The notes beneath the pieces are model-generated. The model had not been told where the DNA came from. It saw nothing but the letters and a program-made list of their open reading frames with translations, and did not search any database. Made by a program: the position numbers and the translations under genes. A stretch of DNA of 64,000 bases from DATKUC01 sp964553615 (GTDB lineage Bacteria > Spirochaetota > Spirochaetia > DSM-27196 > DATKUC01): contig CAZKMA010000002.1 of NCBI GenBank assembly GCA_964553615.1, positions 1-64,000 of the forward strand, written 5' to 3'. Shown here in pieces: positions 43,859-51,969 of this stretch (positions are counted from its first letter, which is position 1; each line of letters starts with the position of its first letter).

Positions 43859-44437
43859 ATGCGGATCCGCTACAATGCACCGGTCACCCTCACGTTCGCG
43901 TTTTTCGCAACTCTTGTCCTCATCGCCGATCAACTCACCGGCGGTGCCCTGACCAAGAACTACTTTTCCATTGGTCCAACCCTGGACTGGGGAAATGTGC
44001 TGCAATGGCCACGGCTCGTGCTTTTTACCGTGGGACACGCGGGTTGGAGCCACCTGATTGGCAATTTCGCGTTCATCCTTTTGCTCGGGCCAATTCTGGA
44101 AGAGAAGTATGGATCTCCCCGATTGCTTCTCATGATGTTCGTAACCGCACTGGTTACCGGATTGCTCAATGTTATATTCCTTCCAACCGGTCTGCTGGGC
44201 GCAAGCGGCATTGTGTTCATGATGATAATCCTCATATCCTTCACGAACATCCAGAAAGGCGACATCCCGCTTACGTTCATCTTCGTGGTGCTGCTGTACC
44301 TTGCCCGTGAAGTCATCGACTCACTCCATCAAAACAACATCTCACAGTTTGCGCATATCCTCGGCGGCGTCTTTGGGAGCATCTTCGGATTCATCCGCGT
44401 CCCCGCAAGAACCGACTCCACGCCCGAGAACTCTTAG
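43859..44437 (+). CDS. Rhomboid-family intramembrane serine protease
   Basis: 192-residue membrane protein with six helices. Catalytic dyad visible: Ser116 in GASGIVF and His166 in FAHILGGVFGSIFGF; the HAGWSHLIGNF motif (His60, His65, Asn69) is the conserved helix-2 H-x-x-N site. The first loop is short. Cleaves transmembrane segments of substrates that cannot be guessed here. Weak or no Shine-Dalgarno. Confidence 0.9.
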   Translation: MRIRYNAPVTLTFAFFATLVLIADQLTGGALTKNYFSIGPTLDWGNVLQWPRLVLFTVGHAGWSHLIGNFAFILLLGPILEEKYGSPRLLLMMFVTALVTGLLNVIFLPTGLLGASGIVFMMIILISFTNIQKGDIPLTFIFVVLLYLAREVIDSLHQNNISQFAHILGGVFGSIFGFIRVPARTDSTPENS

Positions 44438-44497
44438 CGGCAATCCGCGTCATCACATCCTGCTCAGCCCATACCGTATCAGGAGGAGTCACGATCC

Positions 44498-45571
44498 ATG
44501 ATCGATAAACTCAGATCACTCGAAGCAAGATTTTCGGAACTCGAGACAGCAATTCTCGATCCTGACCTTCACCGGGATCCACGCCACTACAAAGAGGTAA
44601 TGCAGGAACACTCCCGTCTTTCGGACGTCATCCACGAGTTTCACCGATTCCAGAAGATCACGACGGATCTCGAGGAGTCTCGAAACCTCATGGAAGAGGA
44701 GTCGGACCATGAGCTCAGGGAGATGGCACGCGAAGATGTCCGGCGTCTCGAGAAAGAGAAGACGGAATCAGAAGAAAAACTGAAGATACTTCTCGTCCCC
44801 CGGGATCCGATGGACAGCAAGGACATCATCATCGAAATTCGTGCAGGCACCGGTGGAGATGAGGCCGGGCTGTTCGCGGCAGACCTCTACCGCATGTATT
44901 CACGGTATGCGGAAACGAAGCGCTGGAAGCTCGAAATCATGACAATGAACGAAACCGAACTCGGTGGGTTCAAGGAAGTCATCTTCTCTCTTTCGGGAAA
45001 AGACGTGTACGGTGCTATGAAGTTCGAGTCCGGGGGTCATCGGGTACAGAGGGTCCCACAGACGGAATCCGGCGGCCGGATACATACGTCGGCGGTAACG
45101 GTCGCGGTGCTTCCCGAGGCGGAAGACACCGACATCCAGATCAATCAGGAAGACCTGCGGATCGACGTGTACCGTTCCGGTGGCCCGGGAGGACAGAGCG
45201 TAAACACAACGGATTCGGCGGTACGAATTACCCACCTTCCCACCGGCATGGTAGTCATCTGTCAGGATGAGAAATCCCAGCTCAAGAACAAGGCGAAGGC
45301 GTTGCGCGTGTTGAAGGCGCGGCTGTTCGAAATGGAAGAGCAACGAAAGGCGGCCGAACGCGCAACGGCGCGAAAAAGCCAGATTGGATCCGGCGACCGC
45401 TCTGAGCGCATCCGGACCTACAACTTCCCTCAAAATCGGGTCACCGATCACCGAATCAATCTTACCCTGTACAAGCTGGATGCCTTTATTCAGGGCGACA
45501 TTGACGAGCTCCTCAACGCCCTGCGGGTAACCGCGCGGGAAGAAACAATGAAGGAGCAGGCGCTAACGTGA
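44498..45571 (+). CDS. prfA: Peptide chain release factor 1
   Basis: Terminates translation at UAA and UAG. 357 residues with GGHRVQRVPQTESGGRIHTSAVTVAVLPE, the GGQ motif in SGGPGGQSVNTTDSAVRITH, and the RSERIRTYNFPQNRVTDHRI end. GGAGGAG before the ATG. GTGA overlap with prmC, its modifying enzyme. Confidence 0.96.
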   Translation: MIDKLRSLEARFSELETAILDPDLHRDPRHYKEVMQEHSRLSDVIHEFHRFQKITTDLEESRNLMEEESDHELREMAREDVRRLEKEKTESEEKLKILLVPRDPMDSKDIIIEIRAGTGGDEAGLFAADLYRMYSRYAETKRWKLEIMTMNETELGGFKEVIFSLSGKDVYGAMKFESGGHRVQRVPQTESGGRIHTSAVTVAVLPEAEDTDIQINQEDLRIDVYRSGGPGGQSVNTTDSAVRITHLPTGMVVICQDEKSQLKNKAKALRVLKARLFEMEEQRKAAERATARKSQIGSGDRSERIRTYNFPQNRVTDHRINLTLYKLDAFIQGDIDELLNALRVTAREETMKEQALT

Positions 45572-46410
45572 CCGTCAGGGAAGCCCTCACCGACGCGACG
45601 GCGCGTTTGAGGGAAGCCGAGATAGATACTCCCTATCTGGATGCCGTCCTCCTGCTCTGCCACTGTATGACGATATCCAAGGAGCGGCTGTACACGGTCC
45701 TTCCCGAAGAGATGGACGGCGGTATTGCCCTCTCTTTCGGCGAGGCGCTTGCACGGCGCGAAACCGGAATCCCTGTTGCCTACATCAAGGGGATACGGGA
45801 GTTTTACGGCAGACCGTTCAAGGTGGACCCGAGCGTGCTCGTACCACGTCCGGACACGGAGACCCTTGTGGATGCTGCCCTCGAAGCAGTCGATGCAGCG
45901 TCCGGGCCGGTGCGCATCCACGACTGTTGCACCGGCTCGGGCTGCGTGGCAATAACTCTCAAGGCTGAACGCCCCAATTGCGAGGTCTCCGCATCCGACA
46001 TAAGCGGGCATGCACTGAAAATTGCATCCTGGAATGCACGGCGCGTCCTCGACACGGAAATCCCGCTATATGAAAGCGACCTTCTTGATTCTGTCCCGGG
46101 TACCTTCGACATCATTACGGCCAATCCGCCGTATCTGACAAGCGCCGAAGTGGATGAGATGATGGAACGCGGATGGCCGGAACCGGTTCTGGCTCTGGAC
46201 GGCGGAGAGGACGGCCTGGATATCGTGCGGCGGCTTGTCGGATCTGCCGTGGTTTCTCTTGGAGAGTATGGGTATATTTGTATAGAAACCGCAGATCCGC
46301 AGGCTTCGGACACGCGTAAAATCATGTTACAGGCCGGATTTGTCGATATTGAAACGCGCATGGACCTCGGCGGGCGCCGCAGGGTCACCTGCGGGCGAAG
46401 ATCGTTGTAG
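45568..46410 (+). CDS. prmC: Release factor glutamine methyltransferase
   Basis: SAM-dependent N5-methylation of the GGQ glutamine of RF1/RF2. 280 residues; helical N-terminal RF-binding domain, SAM motif HDCCTGSGCVAITL (variant of DxGTGSGxIA with Cys residues), and the catalytic NPPYL near residue 185. GTG start overlapping prfA by four bases. Confidence 0.94.
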   Translation: MTVREALTDATARLREAEIDTPYLDAVLLLCHCMTISKERLYTVLPEEMDGGIALSFGEALARRETGIPVAYIKGIREFYGRPFKVDPSVLVPRPDTETLVDAALEAVDAASGPVRIHDCCTGSGCVAITLKAERPNCEVSASDISGHALKIASWNARRVLDTEIPLYESDLLDSVPGTFDIITANPPYLTSAEVDEMMERGWPEPVLALDGGEDGLDIVRRLVGSAVVSLGEYGYICIETADPQASDTRKIMLQAGFVDIETRMDLGGRRRVTCGRRSL

Positions 46411-46414
46411 GCGA

Positions 46415-48496
46415 ATGGTCAATACTATGGTCAACGGTGTAGAGGAATTTACCGCAAAATTATCCGAGTACACTGAGCAGGAACGCAGGCAAATCCTTGC
46501 GGCATCCACGCATGCGCAGGAACTGCACAAGGACCAACTGCGCGACAGCGGAGAGCCCTATTTTGTCCACCCCCTTCAAGTCGCGGAAATCCTTGTCGAT
46601 ATCCGGATGGATGCACAGACGGTCATAGCCGCGCTCCTGCATGACGTCCTGGAAGATACGCTGGTTACGCGGCAGGATCTTCGGCGTGAATATGGACGCG
46701 AGGTCGAATCTCTTGTCAACGGCGTCACGAAAATCAACATCGTAAAGGCAAAGAACAAGAACGTCCAGGAAGCGGAGACGATTCGCAAGATGCTCTTTGC
46801 AATGGTGAAGGACATCCGCGTTATTCTCATAAAGCTCGCGGATAAGCTGCACAACATGCGAACGCTCCAATTCAAGGCCGAACCTCGCCGCAGGGCAATT
46901 GCACAGGAATGCCTCGACATTTACGCTCCGCTGGCCGGCCGGCTCGGAATATCCGGGCTGAAAGATGAGCTGGAGGATCTTTCGCTCAAACATCTCAATC
47001 ATGAAGCCTACGACCAGATAAAGGCCTTCGTTGCGCAAAAACGCGGCGAGCGCGCGGAGTATCTCAAGCGGGTCGAGCAGGCAATCTATGAGGCCGCCGA
47101 AAAAGAGAAAGTCGAAACATCGGTGGTAACCCGCGCAAAGCACTTTTACTCCATCTATCAGAAGATGAAACGTCGCGGGAAGGGAATCGATGAGATTTAC
47201 GACCTGCTTGGCATACGCGTTCTGTGCAGCGGACAAACCGAATGCTACACCCTGCTGGGACTTGTCCACCAGCTGTGGATGCCCATAGAAGGAAGGTTCA
47301 AAGATTACATCGCCATGCCAAAGGCGAACAAATATCAGAGCCTGCATACAACCGTCATGTGCTATGGTGGGAAGCTGATAGAGATCCAGATCCGCACATT
47401 CGAAATGCACCGCATAGCCGAGTACGGAATTGCCGCGCACTGGCTCTACAAGCAGCAGTTCAGTTCTGATGGTGTGAAACCGGAGGATCTGGCAATAATC
47501 AACCGGGTCAAGAGCCTGAATGGCTTCAGAATAACCTCGGGCGAGTTCCTTGACGAAATCAAGCGCGAACTTCTGAAGGATTCTATCTACGTCTTCACTC
47601 CGAAGGGAGATGCGATAGAACTTCCGAAGGGGTCCACGCCGATAGACTTTGCATACCACATTCATACCGAAGTCGGAAATCACTGCATGGGCGCAAAGGC
47701 AGACGGCGCAATAGTGCCGCTGAAGGAAGAGCTGAAGAATACGCAGGTCATAGAAATCATGACCTCGCCGCAGGCACACCCCCATGTCAACTGGCTGCGA
47801 TACGTGCACACTACACGGGCACGGAGCAAGGTGCGCGCGTGGCTCAATCGTCACGATGAAACGCTGATCATCGAACGCAACATCGTTGCCCGAAAGAAAG
47901 CCGGACACCCTCACCATGACCTGAAAGCGGCGCCAAAGAGCGAAAACGAAACTCCGGCAGGGGGCGCTGCGCTCCACGGCGGAACCGGCCACCTCGAGTC
48001 GCATCAGATAATGGATACCAGTAAAGTGGGCATCCGGATCGGGAACGAACGGAATATGATGATCCGTTTCGCTCAATGCTGCAGTCCCTCGACCGGCGAC
48101 GAAATAATCGGCTACGTATCCCGCGGTCGAGGCATCATTGTCCATCGACGAAATTGCACGAACCTCGGCTATATCGCGGATTTCAAGGAAAGAACCATAG
48201 AGGTAGAGTGGGAAACTGTATCTCCGAAAGAGACGCGGAGATTCCGCGTCACCGCTCGAAGGACCCTGGATCTGTTCTCCGAAATTGAAGGCGCCGTCAG
48301 AAAGTACAAAGGCCATCTCATTGAAGGCAAGATCGAGGAGACCGATTCAGACCACCTCGAAGCCGTCTTTACCATGGAGCTCGAACACCGGGACGATTTC
48401 AAGCGAGTCATGAAGAGCATCCGGACCGTGCCGGCGGTAATGAACATCATAGAGCTCGGTCAGCACAGTTCGGAGCCCATGAACCTCGGTATCTGA
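46415..48496 (+). CDS. RelA/SpoT bifunctional (p)ppGpp synthetase/hydrolase
   Basis: About 693 residues. HD hydrolase domain with intact VIAALLHDVLEDT and metal histidines; synthetase domain with RFKDYIAMPKANKYQSLHT; TGS domain (YVFTPKGDAIELPKGSTPIDFAYHIH); zinc-finger-like region with QCCSPSTGDEIIGYVSRGRGIIVHRRNC; and a C-terminal ACT domain. The intact HD motif means degradation as well as synthesis. ATG 46415 gives the usual N-terminus; an in-frame ATG at 46427 is also possible. Follows prmC by 4 bp. Confidence 0.94.
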   Translation: MVNTMVNGVEEFTAKLSEYTEQERRQILAASTHAQELHKDQLRDSGEPYFVHPLQVAEILVDIRMDAQTVIAALLHDVLEDTLVTRQDLRREYGREVESLVNGVTKINIVKAKNKNVQEAETIRKMLFAMVKDIRVILIKLADKLHNMRTLQFKAEPRRRAIAQECLDIYAPLAGRLGISGLKDELEDLSLKHLNHEAYDQIKAFVAQKRGERAEYLKRVEQAIYEAAEKEKVETSVVTRAKHFYSIYQKMKRRGKGIDEIYDLLGIRVLCSGQTECYTLLGLVHQLWMPIEGRFKDYIAMPKANKYQSLHTTVMCYGGKLIEIQIRTFEMHRIAEYGIAAHWLYKQQFSSDGVKPEDLAIINRVKSLNGFRITSGEFLDEIKRELLKDSIYVFTPKGDAIELPKGSTPIDFAYHIHTEVGNHCMGAKADGAIVPLKEELKNTQVIEIMTSPQAHPHVNWLRYVHTTRARSKVRAWLNRHDETLIIERNIVARKKAGHPHHDLKAAPKSENETPAGGAALHGGTGHLESHQIMDTSKVGIRIGNERNMMIRFAQCCSPSTGDEIIGYVSRGRGIIVHRRNCTNLGYIADFKERTIEVEWETVSPKETRRFRVTARRTLDLFSEIEGAVRKYKGHLIEGKIEETDSDHLEAVFTMELEHRDDFKRVMKSIRTVPAVMNIIELGQHSSEPMNLGI

Positions 48497-48555
48497 TAAA
48501 CGTTGTCGTTCACCCGATGAGTTGGTTACCTTAAGCTGAGCAGGAGGAAATAGTA

Positions 48556-49056
48556 ATGGCACAAGTCACGCTAAGAGGAAAACCCGTTCAGCTTCGTGGT
48601 GATCTACCGAAAGTTGGTGCAGCAGCACCACCTTTCACTCTTACCCGGGCGGATCTCGCCGATGTGTCGCTGTCCGACTTCCAGGGGAAGAAAAAGATTC
48701 TGAACATAGTTCCAAGCCTCGATACCGGCGTCTGCGCCGCGTCCGCCCGAAAGTTCAATCAGGCAGTGGAAGACATGACGAATGTAGTCTGTCTGACCGT
48801 GAGCAACGACCTTCCGTTTGCACAGAAGCGATTCTGCGAGAGTGAGGGTATCAAGAATGTGATTACCCTCTCTCAGCTTCGCGACCGGAAATTCGGTACG
48901 GACTACGGTATCGAATTGACCGACGGCCCGATGGCAGGGCTGCTCGGCCGCGCCGTAGTGGTCCTCGACCAGAACGACACGGTAATCTACACCCAGCTGG
49001 TTCCGGAAATAACCCAGGAACCGGACTACGATAAGGCGCTTCAGGCGGCACGATGA
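48556..49056 (+). CDS. tpx: Thiol peroxidase (Tpx-type peroxiredoxin)
   Basis: 166-residue atypical 2-Cys peroxiredoxin. Peroxidatic Cys in PSLDTGVCAASARKFN (~61) and resolving Cys in QKRFCESEG (~95), as in E. coli Tpx. Reduces H2O2 and alkyl peroxides with thioredoxin. GGAGG site upstream of ATG. Its stop overlaps the next ATG (ATGA). Confidence 0.95.
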   Translation: MAQVTLRGKPVQLRGDLPKVGAAAPPFTLTRADLADVSLSDFQGKKKILNIVPSLDTGVCAASARKFNQAVEDMTNVVCLTVSNDLPFAQKRFCESEGIKNVITLSQLRDRKFGTDYGIELTDGPMAGLLGRAVVVLDQNDTVIYTQLVPEITQEPDYDKALQAAR

Positions 49057-49262
49057 CCGACGGCGAGGTCGGGAAGTTCGTTCACGACATGAACAATATC
49101 ATGATGTCGATAGTATCGACCGCCGACCTGATCCTCACATCCGTGCCGGAGGACCATGTCCTTCGGCACGACGTGGAGGACATACTCCAGGCCGGCGAAA
49201 AGGGTGTCGCGCTCATTCGCACCGTTCAGACGAAGTATGGACCTTCACATAGTCCTGGTTAA
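49053..49262 (+). CDS. Free-standing histidine-kinase dimerisation (DHp) domain, 69 residues
   Basis: The whole protein matches the H-box helix pair of PAS-type hybrid kinases: EVGKFVHDMNNIMMSIVSTADLIL, where the usual form is GGIAHDFNNLLTVI, then LRHDVEDILQAGEKGVALIRTV, matching the second helix. His11 would be the phosphorylation site. No ATPase domain follows; trmL begins within its last codons. ATGA overlap with tpx implies translational coupling. It may be a histidine phosphotransferase, a dimerisation adaptor, or the remnant of a lost kinase. Tight packing on both sides argues against recent decay. Confidence 0.6.
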   Translation: MTDGEVGKFVHDMNNIMMSIVSTADLILTSVPEDHVLRHDVEDILQAGEKGVALIRTVQTKYGPSHSPG

Positions 49263-49737
49263 TCCTGAAATCCCTCAGAACACCGGCAACATAGCCCGCA
49301 CCTGCGCGGCCCTGGGTGCCACGCTTCACCTTGTCGAACCGCTCGGCTTTTCACTGGAGGATCGTTACCTCAAACGCGCCGGACTCGACTACTGGAATCT
49401 GTTGTCGGTGCTCCGACATCAGGATGTGGCCGGAGCCACTGAAGGAGCGTCTTCCGAAGAGGTTTTCTGCGTTTCTGTTCGTGGCGAGGTGTCCTACACG
49501 TCTCCGGAGTATCCGGAGAGATGCTGGCTCATGTTCGGACCCGAATCCACGGGTCTTGATCAGAGAATCCTCGACGTCAACCGCGGACGGGTCGTCAGGA
49601 TTCCCATGAGGACGGAAGCACGATCCCTGAACCTGTCCAACGCTGTTGCGCTCCTCGCCTACGAGGTATTCAGGCAGCACGGATTCCCGCAATTGAATCA
49701 GTTCCCGGTCGCTTCGAAACAAGGAGGAAATGGTTGA
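49237..49737 (+). CDS. trmL: tRNA (cytidine/uridine-2'-O-)-methyltransferase, TrmL-like
   Basis: SPOUT methyltransferase acting on the wobble base of tRNA-Leu. 166 residues with HIVLVNPEIPQNTGNIARTCAALGATLHLVEPLGF, RYLKRAGLDYW, MFGPESTGLD and the knot IPMRTEARSLNLSNAVALLAYE. ATG 49237 gives the family N-terminus; a longer frame to 49156 would read into the DHp gene and is rejected. Overlaps the DHp gene by 26 bp and proC by four. Confidence 0.92.
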   Translation: MDLHIVLVNPEIPQNTGNIARTCAALGATLHLVEPLGFSLEDRYLKRAGLDYWNLLSVLRHQDVAGATEGASSEEVFCVSVRGEVSYTSPEYPERCWLMFGPESTGLDQRILDVNRGRVVRIPMRTEARSLNLSNAVALLAYEVFRQHGFPQLNQFPVASKQGGNG

Positions 49738-50528
49738 AACGAATCGGTATTATCGGCTTTGGAACAATGGGCGAGGCAATAGTTCGCGGGCTGCAGGCCA
49801 AAGACGCTTCGATAACCGCTGCAGTCATTGAGAAGTCGAAGGAACGCAGGCAGGTTGCCGCCTCCATTGACGGAGTGGACGATCTGTCGGATCATCCGGA
49901 AGATCTTCCGGGCCTTGCGGACATTATCGTACTGTCCGTGAAACCTCAGGATCTTGAGGAAATTGCGGATAAACTGGGCCATGTGCTTGCCGGAAACAGC
50001 ATCATCTCCATCCTGGCCGGTACGAGCATACAGACCCTTTCAGCGCGCTTCCCGGGTGCCGACTTCGTCCGTTTCATGCCGAATCTTGCCGCGTCTATTG
50101 GAGAGGCCGCCGTCGGGGTTGCAATACCCGAAGATACCGAGGCGGCGTTCCGCGAGGATGCGTTTACGGTCGCGCGCGCCATTGGCGAGCCGTTCGAGCT
50201 GCCGGAAAGGCTGCTCGCAGCATTTACGGGCGTTTCGGGTTCAGGGATTGCATACGTAATGTCATTCATTCACGCGCTGGCGCTCGGAGGAACGCGGGCG
50301 GGCATGACCTACGAACAGTCTCTCGAAATAGCCCGCAAGGTTGTCGATGGTGCATGCTCACTTCTGCAAACAACCGGCGAGAATCCGCAACTGTTGCTCA
50401 GCAGAGTCATTTCCCCGGCCGGCACTACAATCGACGGCATTCGGACCCTGGAAAACGGGAAATTCACCGCTACCGTAATGGATGCCGTAACGGCAGCCGC
50501 TCACAGAGCCGGAGAACTCGAAACCTGA
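49734..50528 (+). CDS. proC: Pyrroline-5-carboxylate reductase
   Basis: Last step of proline synthesis. 264 residues: NADPH motif GIIGFGTMGEAIVRG, SVKPQDLEEI, FMPNLAASIGEAAVG and the C-terminal GSGIAYVMSFIHALALGGTRAGM and SPAGTTIDGIRTLE. TTG start with GGAGG 6 bases upstream, TTGA overlap with trmL. Confidence 0.95.
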   Translation: MKRIGIIGFGTMGEAIVRGLQAKDASITAAVIEKSKERRQVAASIDGVDDLSDHPEDLPGLADIIVLSVKPQDLEEIADKLGHVLAGNSIISILAGTSIQTLSARFPGADFVRFMPNLAASIGEAAVGVAIPEDTEAAFREDAFTVARAIGEPFELPERLLAAFTGVSGSGIAYVMSFIHALALGGTRAGMTYEQSLEIARKVVDGACSLLQTTGENPQLLLSRVISPAGTTIDGIRTLENGKFTATVMDAVTAAAHRAGELET

Positions 50529-50586
50529 GCCGGAGGCGATTTTGAGGAGACGCCTTTGAGGAGTGTTCCCCCCCGGTTGGATGAGC

Positions 50587-51354
50587 CTACGCGTTCCGGT
50601 CCTGAATACCCTCTCCGGTTTCCGTCCGATGGAGAAGGTAGAGAATTTCCCCGTCCTTCGTGAGAGGGATCACGGTGTCCCGATAGAACTGCAGCACAAC
50701 GTCCGCATCGATAAGCGAACGCACTGTCTGATTCACTCGTGCCTGAATGTAGGCAACTTTCTCCCGAACACGTTCCAGTATCCGGCTTTCCACTTCCGGC
50801 CGCGTAAGCCGGTCGATTATTCCTTCACGATCCTCCGCGGCAATGAGCGCACGATAACCCGGAGGATCGACCCGATACTTCACCTCGGCAACATACATGG
50901 CGCCAAAATGGACTCGCCGGGAAATTGCCTGGAGCGCGAACACGTCATGCTCCACGCTCGAACCGTGCTGCTCGTCGTCCCCCTGCGGACAGAAAAGTGG
51001 TATGAACGCCATGTATGCGGCGAGGATCTGCGCGGTCAGATTTACGGAATTGAAATCCTTCAGAGCAAGCATACTGTCCGGGACCGACACCTCCCGCCTC
51101 GACGGCGGGAGGCTCGCAGAAAAGGGTCGTTCTTCAGGAATGTGAAAACGTCCGAACTCGGCATCCATCCGTTCGTGCTGCCGAAGCCTGATACCAAACA
51201 GACTCGCATCCGACTCACCGGAAAAGCCGCTCTTACCGGGCTCATATACCACCAGATTCTGCCTGAACTGGGCCCGGTCTATCAGCTTGTGAATAATGGT
51301 CTCTTCGAGACCCTCGAGTTTCGCCGCGATCTGATCGAGCCCAACTGCCTTCAT
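50587..51354 (-). CDS. Eukaryote-type (AroQ-beta, Aro7-like) chorismate mutase homologue
   Basis: 255-residue all-helical protein matching yeast and plant chorismate mutase along its length: LEETIIHKLIDRAQF, LFCPQGDDEQHGSS, LQAISRRVHFGAMYVAEVKY and VIPLTKDGEILYLLHR. Counterparts of yeast Arg157, Lys168, Glu198, Thr242 and Glu246 are kept (Arg147, Lys159, Glu189, Thr232, Glu236). By my manual alignment yeast Arg16 is Ala10 and Asn194 is Arg185, so the active site is altered. It would make prephenate for Phe/Tyr; aroK and aroC lie 19 kb away. Follows the FMN reductase gene by 12 bp. Confidence 0.75.
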   Translation of the reverse strand: MKAVGLDQIAAKLEGLEETIIHKLIDRAQFRQNLVVYEPGKSGFSGESDASLFGIRLRQHERMDAEFGRFHIPEERPFSASLPPSRREVSVPDSMLALKDFNSVNLTAQILAAYMAFIPLFCPQGDDEQHGSSVEHDVFALQAISRRVHFGAMYVAEVKYRVDPPGYRALIAAEDREGIIDRLTRPEVESRILERVREKVAYIQARVNQTVRSLIDADVVLQFYRDTVIPLTKDGEILYLLHRTETGEGIQDRNA

Positions 51355-51366
51355 ACAACGACTGTC

Positions 51367-51942
51367 CTATGCAGTGAGCTGCCCCGCCTTCACCTGACGG
51401 ATCCATGCAGCGAACCCCGCAAGAAATTCGACCAGTTTCGGCCTGATCGATTCGTCGATCAGATTCCCCTCCTGATCGAACTTTTCCCACGACTTCGGCA
51501 CAAAGAGCTCAGGTTTGTTCATGGGCAGCATCTCGGTAAAGACCGCCACCTGTCGCAGATGGTACTGCGCCCGCGCCGTGCCGAAATGTCCTCCCGTGCC
51601 CATCATAGCCATGGGCTTCCCCGGCAGCGGAGACTCTTCCAACGGGCGGGAGGCCCAGTCTATGGCATTCTTGAGAACCCCCGAAATAGAGTAGTTGTAC
51701 TCTACGGTAGCGAATAATACGCCGTCGGCGTTGCGGATTCCATCGTTCATCCGCCTTACCGACTCCGGAAGCCCGGCCATCCGTACGTCTTCGTTAAACA
51801 GCGGAACTTCGGCAATATCTATAATCTCAAGGCTGACTCCGTCCGGCAGATGTTCCCCTGCCGCCCGGAGCAGCCCCTTGTTGGCTGACGCTTTTCGTAG
51901 ACTGCCGGCAATACCAACGATGTGCAATGAATCGGTGCGCAT
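51367..51942 (-). CDS. NADPH-dependent FMN reductase family protein
   Basis: 191-residue flavodoxin-like quinone/azo/chromate-type reductase. HIVGIAGSLRKASANKGLL is the FMN phosphate loop, and FATVEYNYSISGVLKNAIDWASR and MMGTGGHFGTARAQYHLRQV are family hallmarks. Physiological substrate unknown. GAGGAG before ATG. 27 bp after ilvD; probably the same transcript as the chorismate mutase. Confidence 0.9.
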   Translation of the reverse strand: MRTDSLHIVGIAGSLRKASANKGLLRAAGEHLPDGVSLEIIDIAEVPLFNEDVRMAGLPESVRRMNDGIRNADGVLFATVEYNYSISGVLKNAIDWASRPLEESPLPGKPMAMMGTGGHFGTARAQYHLRQVAVFTEMLPMNKPELFVPKSWEKFDQEGNLIDESIRPKLVEFLAGFAAWIRQVKAGQLTA

Positions 51943-51969
51943 TGATGTACTCCTCTATGAATTGCTCAT

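Noticed and set aside
46460..48316. 618-codon open frame antisense to relA/spoT
   Set aside because: No recognisable domain, and the sense strand encodes an intact RelA/SpoT with all motifs; it reflects codon bias.
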